This document shows positions 37,401-47,755 of a DNA stretch of 64,000 bases, in pieces. The position numbers and the translations under genes are program-made. The stretch covers positions 10,776,501 to 10,840,500 of the forward strand of contig NW_023503608.1 in assembly GCF_014529535.1 (NCBI RefSeq), given 5' to 3'. Below the pieces are notes generated by a model. That model did not search any database and was not told where the DNA came from. It saw only the letters and a program-made list of their open reading frames with translations. Within the stretch, counting starts at the first letter, position 1. Each line of letters opens with the position of its first letter. The stretch is from Bradysia coprophila. Its lineage: Eukaryota > Arthropoda > Insecta > Diptera > Sciaridae.

Positions 37401-40400
37401 CGTCATCATCATAAATCATTTACCTAGCAAAACATTTCCATCGTCGATGTCATGTGCATGGACTTGTGTACGCATGTCATAATCAATACCGCCCCTAAAT
37501 ATGAAACAGCATCCGAATGCGGAGAGAAATCATTGTTATATTAGCAAAATTGTTCGCTGACATAATAGAAACAGAAAATGGCTACAACCCGCTGTGGTAC
37601 AAGCCAATTGTCTGGTGGAAAATTATTTTCCTGTAATTAAAATCAGTTTTTTGTTTAGTTTTTTACTCGAGTTTTCATTTTCTATTTAAACTGTGCACCT
37701 ACGAGATGTTTTATTTGGATCTTACAAACGGATAGCTACGGGGAATTTAATCAACAAAGAATATTCCATTCAAATGGTACAATTATGTATGGAAAAATCG
37801 ATATTACGTACCATTCGGTTGCATTCTGTGTATAATATGGAACAAAACGAATGGATTGATTATGTTTTGAAAAAGGACGATGAAACGAATCCTGCTGATA
37901 TTTTACACATTTTCCGATACGAAAGTGTAATCCAAATTTAATGAAAAATGTTCTCCGACATGTTCGTAGCGAAAAGAAAAGAAAATGTAAGTCGAATCAA
38001 CGACTTTCAATGGAGAGGTGTGCAATAAAAAACACCTTGAATACGCTGTGCAAGGATGTGATCTTTTAAATAAACAAGAGAAAAAAAAATCATAAAAGTC
38101 TTCCAAAAAGCTGCTTGCCAGATATATACTGACAACAGTTGAAATAAAAATTTAGTGCGTAAGTTAGTGTCGTGTGTGTTACAACGTTGTGAGCAAAAAC
38201 GTCTTCCCTAGAAAACTAAGATTTAGCATAAGAAACAAGTCTTCCATTTACAAGCAAATTTATTTTAAATGACAACAATTGAACCCAAAGATAATTTAAA
38301 AACTTTGAATAAAACTAACGCTCTGTTCCGTTGCATAAATTCAATGGCTTCGTACGATTCAAAATTACCGAAGGATATGTCGATAGCTCGTAGATTTCGG
38401 CCCATCAAACGGAAAGTGGGCCGCGAATTTTTCGAACATGATACGCGTAACAACAGCGACGGTTTTTCGTACGTTAATTCTATTCGATCCGATCGTAAAA
38501 CTGCAGTTTACATTGACCGATGCATAAGTGGGAATCAATGCGAAGAGACCAGTGTTTCCAAGTCTTTGACGGAAAAAAACGAAGAAGAACAGAGATTCAA
38601 TGAGTCCGAAGAGCCATCGCTTGACTCAAATTCAACGAAATCGCATCAGGATATGGATTCAAATGTTGTACCGTATCGATCGTTTGTGTCGAAGAGCCAC
38701 TACAATGGCTTCAATTATCAAGGCAAATTCAATTCACATCAATCGAAAAACAACAACAACAACAAATTAAAAAAGAAATTATTTAAAATTCAACGACAAT
38801 TACGTTTGCAAACCGTTGCATTACGCCGTCAACGTATCGCCGGCAATTGGTGTTGTAGTTGCGCATGTTCATCATCCAAACATGGTCTAATGCAAAATCA
38901 ATTCAAACATTTTGATCACCAATATAATAGTAGCAATGGGAGTGAATGTAAATTTGTCGTTTGCAATAACAAAATGATAAAAAATGGGAACTTAAGACAT
39001 CCCATTCATTTGCAAGGCCTTCGCAGTGTGGTTAGGTAAAGAGTAGCTTAGTTTGTCAAAATTGTAGTGAAAGATAAATTTTCAGTTTGTTTTCGTTCCA
39101 TTGCGTGTCTTGAATTTTCAGTTTCGATCCCCAATGATTCGATTTTTGTATTCAACTTTGTCTTGTGTGTTTGTGACAACCATCACTAATCAAAATATTG
39201 AAGGAGTATCCCTAATCCAAATATCCTCCAAATTACAGTGTTCGCGAAACTCATCAAATCGCCGAGGCACAACAGGAGAAAAATGCAAAGCTACGCGAAG
39301 CATTCGGCATTTCGGAATACTTTGTGGAAGGGTCCAGTTTCGATCCGGAGCGAAAAGCCAAAGAAACGTTGGCTAAAGGTACTGCGTTGCAAGAAGAACT
39401 ACAAGCGCAGCGAAATGCCGAACGTGAGAAAAGCAAAAAATATGCCCTAGTTCGTACACCGTCACCAGCCAAAGACCGCGATGACGACGACGACACCAAA
39501 AAGAAGAAGAAAAAGAAGAAACGTGATGGGTGAGTTTTTATTGTAAAACATAATCTGAATGACCTTGTCTTAAGTGAATGAATCGCAGGTCATCCAGTCC
39601 AGATCGGAAGAAGGATAAGAAGAAAAAGTCGAAGAAAAATAAGAAGGAAAAGTAAGTGAAAATTAAGAATTGTTGCATGCGTAGATAGTGTTTACGTTAA
39701 GGAAAAAATAGAGTTCGTATTTAACCAACGAAATCTTTTCGAAATTAATCCCAACAAGATTATCCGAACTCGAGATTTGTATTCGCCCGTTCATTATTTT
39801 TCCTTTCACAGAGACGAGACAAGCGTATTGTCATAGTAAAAGTGTCTGTATTTGATTATTCCATCCTAAAATAATGAATTTAGCGGTGCAACAAGTTGTA
39901 ATATGCACAGATTTGCTGGAAACATAAACAAACACTCCGTTTACTTTCACAATATTTATTCCTTGTCAAACATTCGAATTTACAAACACCGTCCGAATTT
40001 CCGAAAACATTTGTACGAATAATCGGTTCAAATCCACCAAACGTTTCTGTTCTCCTGTTAATTCGGTGTAAACTTCTCATACTTTTCGTATTTTCTCGAA
40101 TTGTTTTTTTTTTCCAAATCTATACTCATTTTTACGTTACTTTTGGTACCATTTCCAATTTTTCTGGTATACACACATTCGCATCGTCTTACCGAAACGA
40201 ATATAATTTTCATTCTGTCAGCCCAAAAATAATCCAAAAACGCTATCATCCTCAATATTCTGAAACTCTCATCGTAAAGTTCACTTTATGCAACTTATTC
40301 GTCGCTTTCTCATCACAAGTACATTACGGTCAATCGTCATTTGCTACTTTGGCTTACTATACGAGTTTGTGGTAGTAACTGAAAACTTAACTATATATCC

Positions 40401-43400
40401 AACGAAATGATTAAAACTCTCTGCGGGAAAATAATCGTCATCTCTCGTACGCTCTTCGTTATTATGATCGCCTGTGAATAAATAAAAATGTTTGTTGTAA
40501 GACGACGTAACTTACTTGACAACAAAAACACTAACGAAAAAAAAACTTGGTGGAATTTCGGAACCACATCACATCCATTGTATATATAATAATATCTCTA
40601 CCCGATTCGTGTGGATGATGAGCTTCTCTCTTGTTTTTTCGGTTTTGTGTTGATATTTCATGTTCGCCGGTTGAATATAACCAATGAAGTAACCCCAGTT
40701 GTAGTTACGCTGTTTCGTTTCAGTTAAAAGCGGTGCTGTGTATTGGTTGGTTTTATTATTGAGTAGGGATTGAATGTGGAAAAGACGTGTGGGTAATTTG
40801 TTATCTGGTGTTGGTGTTGTTGTTCTAAAAATTTATGGTTTTCAGAAATATGAAGTCTTGTTATTTTTCGCGATGTTATTTAAGACTTATTTTATGCGCC
40901 TTTTAAACAAGTACGTTTTTTTACTCGGTGATAATGTGGATTCGTGAACGACTGAAGGCCAAAGGAAAAAATGTTTGGCAAAAACGTATACGCAGCAAAT
41001 AATTGTTTCGGTTGAGACCGGAATCGTTTTGTGTACGTTGAATGTAGTAAATCGATTCGATTTATGCCGGCATTTAAATAAGCTGAAACTTAAACTGCTC
41101 AGCTTACAGGTTTTACGTCTTTTTCTATCGCTTTCGTAACGGGTTAGAGCTTATTTTAACGATACAATTAATGATACCATCAAAATCATTCAATTTATGA
41201 TTACTTCTGACATTAAGCTAACATCAACACCGGGGAAGGTGTATTACACTGCTGTGGTTTCGTATTTATTTTTTCATTTTGTTTAATCGCTTACATTTGC
41301 ATTGTGAGTAAAAATAAGTTTTAAATTGATGAAGCCATTCGTGTATTAGATTACAAAAACTTATAAATAGCTCGAGCAGCAATCTAACAAAAACAATGCT
41401 TGTGGAGGCGTGAAACTATTTTTATTGTTGTTGAGCTGGATGCATTTGAATTATATTTTTATTTATTAAATAGATGGTTAGGTATCAGCTAACGAACTAA
41501 CATTTCCACCGCCAACAATTACTACCCAATTAACGCTCAAGGTATAGTCACCCGTTGCTGGTACCACCTTCACTCTTTTCAATTTTGTCAAGAGTCAATC
41601 GGTTCTTTCAAAAATTAATTTTATTTCACGAAATAATTGTTCTGTTACAAGTAATTGCATAAGCATTTATTGCTGGAGTCGCAACAACCGTTGGAAAAGC
41701 CAGCCGTTTTGCATGATTGTTTGCAATAGCTAACACCACCGGAACACCATGATGCGATTCGATTCGGTGTTCCCATGCATACTCCTATGTATTAAATCAA
41801 AATAATAAATTTAATTCATCAACCCTAAAGGCAAGTTGGTCAGTAGGATGTATATTCTTACCGGTAACTTCGTCTATACTGCTGGAAATGAATAGAACAG
41901 CTACAAGAATCGAGAAAATTTTGATATTCATTCTGGCTTTTTCGTGTTTCACTTTGATATTGATATTTCAATAGAACTTGAGATTGTTAATGAGCTGCCA
42001 ATACTGACTGCTTCCATTTATACATCACTGTTTCAAATAAAATTTTCGCTTTTTATTTTTTGGTATGTTTGTTTCGTCTCATTTTTTGAGATAAAATGTA
42101 TTCCTACTTGAGCATTTGAAAAGGTGAGATGAGTGTTCGACAAGTGTTTGATAGAAACCAACTTGAGTCAGAGATGGGAATTTACCGGTAGTGGCAATGC
42201 AGAAAAAAATAGAATAGAGAAGAAAGAACTTTCCGAGACAGAAATTAGCAGAACTCAGCCTTCGCTTGACATGTGTGCCGCACAACTTCCTCAATCGATA
42301 TATTAATATAATCGTCTGATGTATTTATGTGCCGCATAATAAAACCTTCGTCTGATGTATGTGCTGCATAATTAAAACGTATGTCTGAGCTTCACTACTT
42401 TCTTATAATGTCTTATGTCTATGTCCTGCGTCGATGAAGACAAATACAAAAAGGGAAATTACGTACAGGGTCATTAATAAGCTATTTGTTTGTACTCCGT
42501 CTACAGTCGGCGACTTATAAATGAGTGATGAATTTTGTTTCAGCTGTTCTTCAGCTTATCCAATGTGCTAATGCTTGTTTATACGGGTGAACAATGAACA
42601 CGCATGCGCGTGGTAATGGGAAAACTGTTTAAGGACGTAAAGTCATATTTGTTTGTGTGAGGCGATCAGCTGAAAAACAGTTGAAATGAAATGCGCCACT
42701 TATTTCAAATTCACCGACTGTACGCGTCTCCACAATTCTGAATATTAACTTTGTGATATCTCAATTTAGGTCGAAGAAGAAAAAATCCCGCAAACATCAC
42801 GATTCCGACGACTCAACGGACGATGACTCAGATGATTCAGATGACAACAGTAGCGATTCGGAGGAAGAGAGTTCGTCTCGCAAGCGAAAGAAGTCCAAGA
42901 AAGATAAGGTAAATTAGAATTGAATATCGCAACTAACTAAAACATTTAATTCTAAGCTAAACCAAGTAAAAATGTCGTCTTATCGAATTAGGTAAAAAGT
43001 CTTGGATTATGACAAACAATAAAGTGTTTTTTGGTGTGTGTGCGTGCAATTAATTTTTTTCTTTTTCGTTTCCAATTTTTATTTTCCTGATTTTCTTTCT
43101 AAAAAAAAAAACAAAACAAAACACAATCACTCGTTACAATTAAAAGCAACAAAAAAATGAATTTTGTTTGACCTTTTTGGTGCTTCATTTAAATAGGAAT
43201 AGCTTCACAGGCGCTCTGTAGCTTTCTTGTTGTAAGTATTTGTAAGTTTCATGAACGTGTGCGGGGTTTTAAACAAATTCCAAAAATAATTTTTTCCTTA
43301 TTTTGTTCTTAAACAAAACCAACAAAACTTAATCGCTAAGGTTCTATGAAATATATTTGTAGATGTATATGGGGTGTCACTTGCAACGGTGCTTGTTCCC

Positions 43401-46400
43401 TTTTGACACAATTTATGCTAATAATTCCAATTTTCATTTAACAGAAAAAACGAGACAAGAAGAAAAGGCGATCCGAATCAGTTGACTCCACAGCAAGGTT
43501 TGATCTTTTAAACTTAACCATTCGAAATGATGATCGATTTAATAGAACCCAAATTTTTAGTTCGCCGATTCGAAGACAACGCCATCGTTCCACATCAAAT
43601 AACCGAAAAAACAACAAGGATGGTGGCAAAAAGCGAAACGATAAACTGAAAGACAGATCAGTGTCGCGAGGCCGTAAAAATCGATCAATCAGTCGAGATC
43701 GAAAGCGCCATGCAGAATCACCGATCGGAAAAGGAAATGCTTCAAAACGATCTAGAAGAGATCGCTCGTCTTCATTGGATAAACGCAAGACAGACAAAAA
43801 GAAGTCACGTTCACCTGCTCGCAAAGACTATTCGTCGAATTCGAACCGTGCATCCAGTAAGTCTAGGAAACGCTCCAAGTCACCGCGTCGTAAAGGCAAC
43901 CGTCAGAGTGTTTCTCCGAAAAGAAATGAACGTAAAAGATCTCAAACACCCGAAGTGAAGCAATCGTTGACGCCTAGAAAACATCAGAGAAAGTCCCGGT
44001 CTTCAACTCCGAAAAAGCATACAGATTCAACAAAACGATCAAATGGTCCGTCGAAAACGGAACGCAGAAACCGTTCTCCATCACAATCGAGACCAACTTC
44101 TACAAAATCGCATGCAAATGATAAAAATAATCGCCGCACATCTCCCTTGTCCCAGCCAAGAAAACGTTCCACTCCACCCCGAAGCAAGTATGCTGAACGG
44201 AAGCGGTCACATTCACCGAAAATTCGAAACAGAAAGTTATCTAGCTCTCCGAAGGCAGATGTTCGTAAAAGATCCATTCCTCCGAAAGGAAGCCGTGATC
44301 GGACGCCCTCAGTCAAAAAGAATCAAAGAGATGTTAGTAGCTCCCCTTACAGTAAAAACAACAGGCGTAGATCCCGATCGCCCGATTCAACAACCAATCG
44401 GAAAAATTTATCAAAGCGATCTCGCTCACCTCAAAAGTCTTCACGAAACCGCAGATCCACATCAAGGCGTCGCCGTGATCGGTCTCTTTCTCATGTCAAA
44501 CAAAATGAATCGCCAGCAAAGCGTTCGTATTCACGAAATAGATCGTCTAGCAACAGGAGAGACGTTAGTGCCAACAACAGAAATGTTCACCAATCACGAC
44601 GTGAAGAATTTTTAAAATCCGTAAATATGCAATCGAAGAGTCCAGATCGAAGTAAACCATCGAAACAACCACAACAACGACCACAGTCATCTGATTCTCG
44701 TTCGTCAGCACTGAGCTATTCGCCAGCTAAAAGAAATCCAGAACGGTACCTAGACGTGATGAAGCCAAAGGATGAAAGTAACTCAAGAAATCTAACTCTG
44801 AAACAACGGGAAATATCAAAATCGCCTAAAAAACGCCGGGAGCAATCACGATCACCAAGACGACGAGAGGAATCACGATCACCAAGACGTCGTAACTATT
44901 CACTAACCCCAAAACGTCGGGAACAATCACGATCACCACGACGCCAAGAACAGTCAGGATCATCGAGACGCCGCGAGAAATCACCATCACCGAGACGCAG
45001 AGAACAGTCGCGTTCACCAAGACGCCGTGATTTATCGAGATCACCAAGACGTCGCAGGCAAACACGATCACCAAAACAACGTGACCCATCACGATCTCCT
45101 AACAGACGAGTGTGTGAGAAAAATCGGATTGACACTTCGCCACCATCTCGTCGAATTGACTCTAATGCTAAGCCTCCGCGACAAAAGTCAAGATTCAACC
45201 AATCACAGTCCCCCAAATCTACAAACGAAATACCTCAAAAAGACTTAAAGGAGGAACAACAAAAGAAAAAGTTACCACAGCCAATCGTTCGGTTGCATGC
45301 ATCGACTGATTCGGAGAGCGAAGACACAAATCCAAAAATCGACGATGAATTGTTGGGCATCCAGAAACCAGATGAAAAACAATTCTTGGAAGCACTGTCG
45401 GACATTGCCGCCAAAGCTAAAGAAAAGATCAAAACAATGACGGAACCACCGTTAAGAACATCAACCGCAAAACCAGTTGGTGGTGTTGGCTCAACCGAAG
45501 TCCTTTTATTGTCTCGTGAAACGACCGTTGCTGCCGCGACCTCATCAACAAACAACCGTTTGCCCGAGCCGGCGGAAAAAGCAAAAATCAATTCGAAACC
45601 AATGAAAATCAACGAATTTAAAATAAAAGGCCGTCGGGAGATGATGGACCAGATGAATCGAGAGAAAAGTAAGAGTCGAAGTCGGTCAAAAAGTACTGGT
45701 AAAAATGATTTATCCGTTGATGAGAATCGTAAGGATGACGAAGGTGTCCGAACGAGTAAAAGCCGCAGCGCTTCCAAATCATCGTAAGTGCTTATCAGAA
45801 GTCATTTGATTCTCGTGTAATAAATATCTTTATCGCTCATCTCTTTGTGTAGGCGCTCATCGTCTAGCAGTTCCAGTTCAGCTAGTTCCAGATCCAGAAG
45901 TCAATCATCAGGATCACGTAGCTCGAGTCGAAGCAGCCGATCTGGAAGCTCATCGAGGTTAGTTAGCTAAACGCAATTGTTTTCGGGATGAATATTAAAA
46001 TGTTAAAACTTTGTGAATACAGCAGCGCTGCATCAAAGCGATCCCGATCGTCTAGATCTTCTAGATCTCCATCAATTCCACGTCGTCGCGGGTCTCCCAG
46101 TTTCTTAGACCGTCGTCGTATAACGAGGTAAGTTAGCAAAAGATTACCACAAGATTCGTAGACTCTTAGAACATTTTAAATTTATAATTTTTTGACGAGC
46201 AAGTGTACGGTTTACGGTGAGATTTTAAGTTGTCACAATGACTTGAGAGAGGGGTTTTTTTGATTAATATTGATTGAATTAAAGTTTCCATCGATAAACT
46301 GTACTCGAGCCGCCATTTATTTCTTTTATTCAAATTTTCATTTTCGTTTTTCTTTTGTTTATAGTCGAGAAAGGTCGCGTAGACGAAGATAGACTTTGTC

Positions 46401-47405
46401 TTCAACTTTTCAGCTCAACAATTTATAAGTTCGATTTTTTTCATTTGGTAGACGCAGAACCATAATTTCCTATTGTATTTTTTTCGTATTTAAGTTTATA
46501 ATTTACGATAGCATTATTAAATGAACTATGGTTCGTGTTGTATCATAAAATTTGTTTTTTTTTATTTCGTTTGGTTTTACTTATATTTTTTGCACAGAAT
46601 CCATTTGGCTTATTTTTCCGTTAGCATGATTATGTCCAAGTATTTGGTAAGTTTTTGATCAGCTGACCATTGAATATGGGACTCCCACTCCTTAAATATT
46701 TAAAAAAAACCTAATCCTAAAACCACCTACAATTCTATTAATATAAGGACCAAAATTCGAAAACGGAGACCTTTAAACAACAAAACTTTACATGCCAGGG
46801 TGAAAGTGACTTATTAAACACCTAGAGACAACAACAAAAATTAGTTTAGGTTTCAAAAGCGTGTGCATTACTCATTATCTCGGGATAAAAATGAAAAGTC
46901 TCGTTTTCATGTGCTTGTTGACCTCGGCTTCGCCTCGGATCATAAAAATTCACATGTAAACTCTACTTTTCAATTTTTATTGCTTGTTATGTTAGCTATT
47001 ATTTTTCGCGCTCCATATTGGATTCCCATACCTTAATTTTGACACAAATTGGGGTTTCCTGTTGCTTCCGTTGGACCCTTGTAGTGCTTAATGATAAAAG
47101 TAATAAGACAATAATCTACCACCGCGACCCTATGAGGAACGACAAGTACTTCCACTGAATCCTAGATCCTAAAATCCTAAATTTATTCGTGGGAGACCTG
47201 ATAATTGCTTGCATGTGCAACCTTTACATGTGACTAACATATGACTAACATATATAACAGTGCACGCAAACGGCCGATACCATACCATCGACCAACACCA
47301 TCAAGTGCATCCAGTGCAAGCAGTTTTGGTAGTCGACCAAGTTCGCCACGGTCACCATACAAATCTCCCAGTTTGTGTAGAACCAGAACTCCTACACCAA
47401 ACTGA
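34442..47405 (+). CDS. Srrm234: Srrm234 (SRRM2/3/4-type) splicing factor, cwf21 + RS + eMIC
   Basis: Nuclear SR-related splicing factor. Exons: 34442-34686, 35512-35613, 39239-39529, 39589-39651, 42770-42908, 43445-45783, 45853-45957, 46023-46127, then 47261-47405. Total 1,177 aa, or 1,156 if the in-frame 63-nt segment at 43498-43560 (GT...AG, not RS-like) is spliced out. The start MYNGIGLTTPRGSGTNGHVQ is nearly that of human SRRM2. The cwf21 helical domain (ILDHERKRQLEVKCAEYE ...) follows, then AFGISEYFVEGSSFDPERKA, lysine- and acid-rich linkers, and a roughly 780-residue RS-rich exon with about nine 'RREQSRSPRR' units. The last exons read GSPSFLDRRRITSARKRPIP and then YHRPTPSSASS, which I recognise as the eMIC (enhancer of microexons) core of SRRM3/SRRM4 and fly Srrm234. 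An alternative terminal exon at 46365-46392 replaces the second half of that motif. AATAAA at 47750-47755 serves the long form. Confidence 0.93.
34687..39238 (+). other. Srrm234 introns 1-2, mostly non-coding
   Basis: Intron 1 (34687-35511) shows nothing distinctive. Intron 2 (35614-39238) holds the 256-codon frame described separately and an 82-codon frame at 37693-37941. That frame is open and not low-complexity, but it has no ATG in place (it opens with GTG) and no recognised relative. The rest is AT-rich intron. Confidence 0.5.
38269..39039 (+). CDS. 256-aa ORF in Srrm234 intron; candidate alternative first exon
   Basis: Uninterrupted ATG-to-stop frame of 256 codons on the Srrm234 strand, with no recognised domain. 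It starts MTTIEPKDNLKTLNKTNALF, is hydrophilic and serine/asparagine-rich in the middle, has an asparagine run before a basic segment (KKKLFKIQRQLRLQTVALRR), and then a CCSCACSSSKHG cysteine cluster. A good donor, GTTAG|GTAAAG, lies at 39035/39036, five nt before its stop. That donor leaves phase 2, exactly the phase accepted by Srrm234 exon 3 at 39239. So the ORF may be a separate nested gene, or the first coding exon of an isoform in which it replaces the cwf21 module. The composition and length argue that it is translated; which model holds is open. Confidence 0.55.
   Translation: MTTIEPKDNLKTLNKTNALFRCINSMASYDSKLPKDMSIARRFRPIKRKVGREFFEHDTRNNSDGFSYVNSIRSDRKTAVYIDRCISGNQCEETSVSKSLTEKNEEEQRFNESEEPSLDSNSTKSHQDMDSNVVPYRSFVSKSHYNGFNYQGKFNSHQSKNNNNNKLKKKLFKIQRQLRLQTVALRRQRIAGNWCCSCACSSSKHGLMQNQFKHFDHQYNSSNGSECKFVVCNNKMIKNGNLRHPIHLQGLRSVVR
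41645..41931 (-). CDS. Drosomycin-like CS-alpha-beta antimicrobial peptide (new copy)
   Basis: Two exons on the minus strand, 41862-41931 and 41645-41784, phase 1, encode 69 aa. Residues 1-23 (MNIKIFSILVAVLFISSSID...) form a classic secretory signal. The mature part of about 45 aa has eight cysteines spaced C-x10-C-x6-C-x3-C-x8-C-C-x5-C-x-C. CxxxC and CxC are the signature of the CS-alpha-beta fold. The order and loop lengths are closest to drosomycin/heliomicin-type antifungal peptides. Unlike drosomycin, the last cysteine is absent (the chain ends CLCNYL) and an extra cysteine stands next to the fifth, so the terminal disulfide must be re-wired. AATAAA follows near 41618. A TATA box lies 85 nt upstream of the ATG. 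Secreted, probably by fat body or epithelia on infection. Function is inferred from fold only. Confidence 0.85.
42016..42022 (-). promoter_or_regulatory. TATA box of the drosomycin-like gene
   Basis: TATAAAT on the minus strand. About 25-30 nt downstream of it lies 'ggcagctcatt', a plausible initiation region, followed by a leader of roughly 60 nt to the ATG at 41931. A weak NF-kappaB-like word, GGGAATTTAC, occurs at 42176-42185 on the plus strand (about 185 bp upstream). It matches the GGG...pyrimidine pattern only loosely, so I do not call it a site. Confidence 0.6.
42311..42390. repeat. Short tandem repeat, unit of about 35 bp
   Basis: Two full units and the start of a third of 'cgtctgatgtat...gtgccgcataat.aaaac' lie upstream of the peptide gene (on its strand) within the Srrm234 intron. 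Confidence 0.65.
44835..45110 (+). repeat. Intragenic 30-bp repeat encoding RREQSRSPRR units
   Basis: About nine in-frame variants of a 30-bp unit such as 'cgggagcaatcacgatcacc'. Each encodes a decapeptide of the type R-R-E-Q-S-R-S-P-R-R. It lies inside the large RS exon of Srrm234. Such arrays expand and contract by slippage, so copy number may vary between individuals. Confidence 0.85.
46365..46392 (+). CDS. Srrm234: Alternative short last exon of Srrm234 (eMIC-less form)
   Basis: A good acceptor (pyrimidine tract, ...TTTATAG|TCGAG) opens a 28-nt coding tail, joined in phase 2 to the exon ending at 46127. It gives ...RRRITSRERSRRRR and a stop. Compared with splicing to 47261, this form keeps GSPSFLDRRRIT but loses ARKRPIPYHRP and the serine-rich end, and hence the functional eMIC. 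Comparable mutually exclusive 3' ends are known for fly Srrm234, where the eMIC form is neuronal. Whether the same tissue rule holds here cannot be seen. Confidence 0.6.
46393..47260 (+). other. 3' UTR of short Srrm234 form and intron before the eMIC exon
   Basis: No coding exon. A small foldback lies at 46887-46980 (arms 'aaaaatgaaaagtctcgttt' and complement, with a 'cggcttcgcctcgg' loop). Confidence 0.5.
46887..46980. repeat. Small foldback of about 94 bp
   Basis: Left arm 'aaaaatgaaaagtctcgttt' + 'tcatgtg'; right arm its imperfect complement ending 'caattttt'. The loop holds 'cctcggcttcgcctcgg'. A related GC-rich word (gatggcgaagccgaag) occurs at about 32682. Confidence 0.55.
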
Positions 47406-47755
47406 TGTTAAACAAAGGACAAAAATGATATTAACAGAAAAACAAAATACTGAAAGGAAAACTAATTACTAACAACAACAAAAAATACTCCGCTGCTGCC
47501 AGACTAAAAATCGTTTTCTTCGTAACGAAATTTTAACCATAAATAATATACTAACTCTGGTCGCAAACCAATGATATTCGATTAATTTTCAACTTATTTC
47601 TAGTCAAAAGAATTTTATTTTTCATTTCTTTTGTTTCATTTTTATTTATTTTAGTTCCAAGCAAAAAGAAAACGTTTTGTTTGTACTCTTTCTTTTATTT
47701 GTGATAATGTTTGCCTTTGCCATTAATTTATTGTAATTTTAATATTTAAAATAAA

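Larger units (their letters stand above)
39652..42769 (+). other. Srrm234 intron 4, hosts an antisense peptide gene
   Basis: A 3.1-kb intron. Apart from the two-exon antisense peptide gene (41645-41931) and a short tandem repeat at 42311-42390, I see no coding exon. The frames at 39880-40255 on the minus strand have no support. Confidence 0.6.

Noticed and set aside
40020-40036. tRNA B-box-like word (GGTTCAAATCC)
   Set aside because: No A box at the right distance and no cloverleaf could be folded around it.
42176-42185. NF-kappaB-like site upstream of the peptide gene
   Set aside because: Matches the consensus only loosely at its 3' half; such words are common in this composition.
43438-45777. 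Minus-strand ORFs in the RS exon
   Set aside because: Produced by the mirror of RS codon bias; translations are biased strings without domains.
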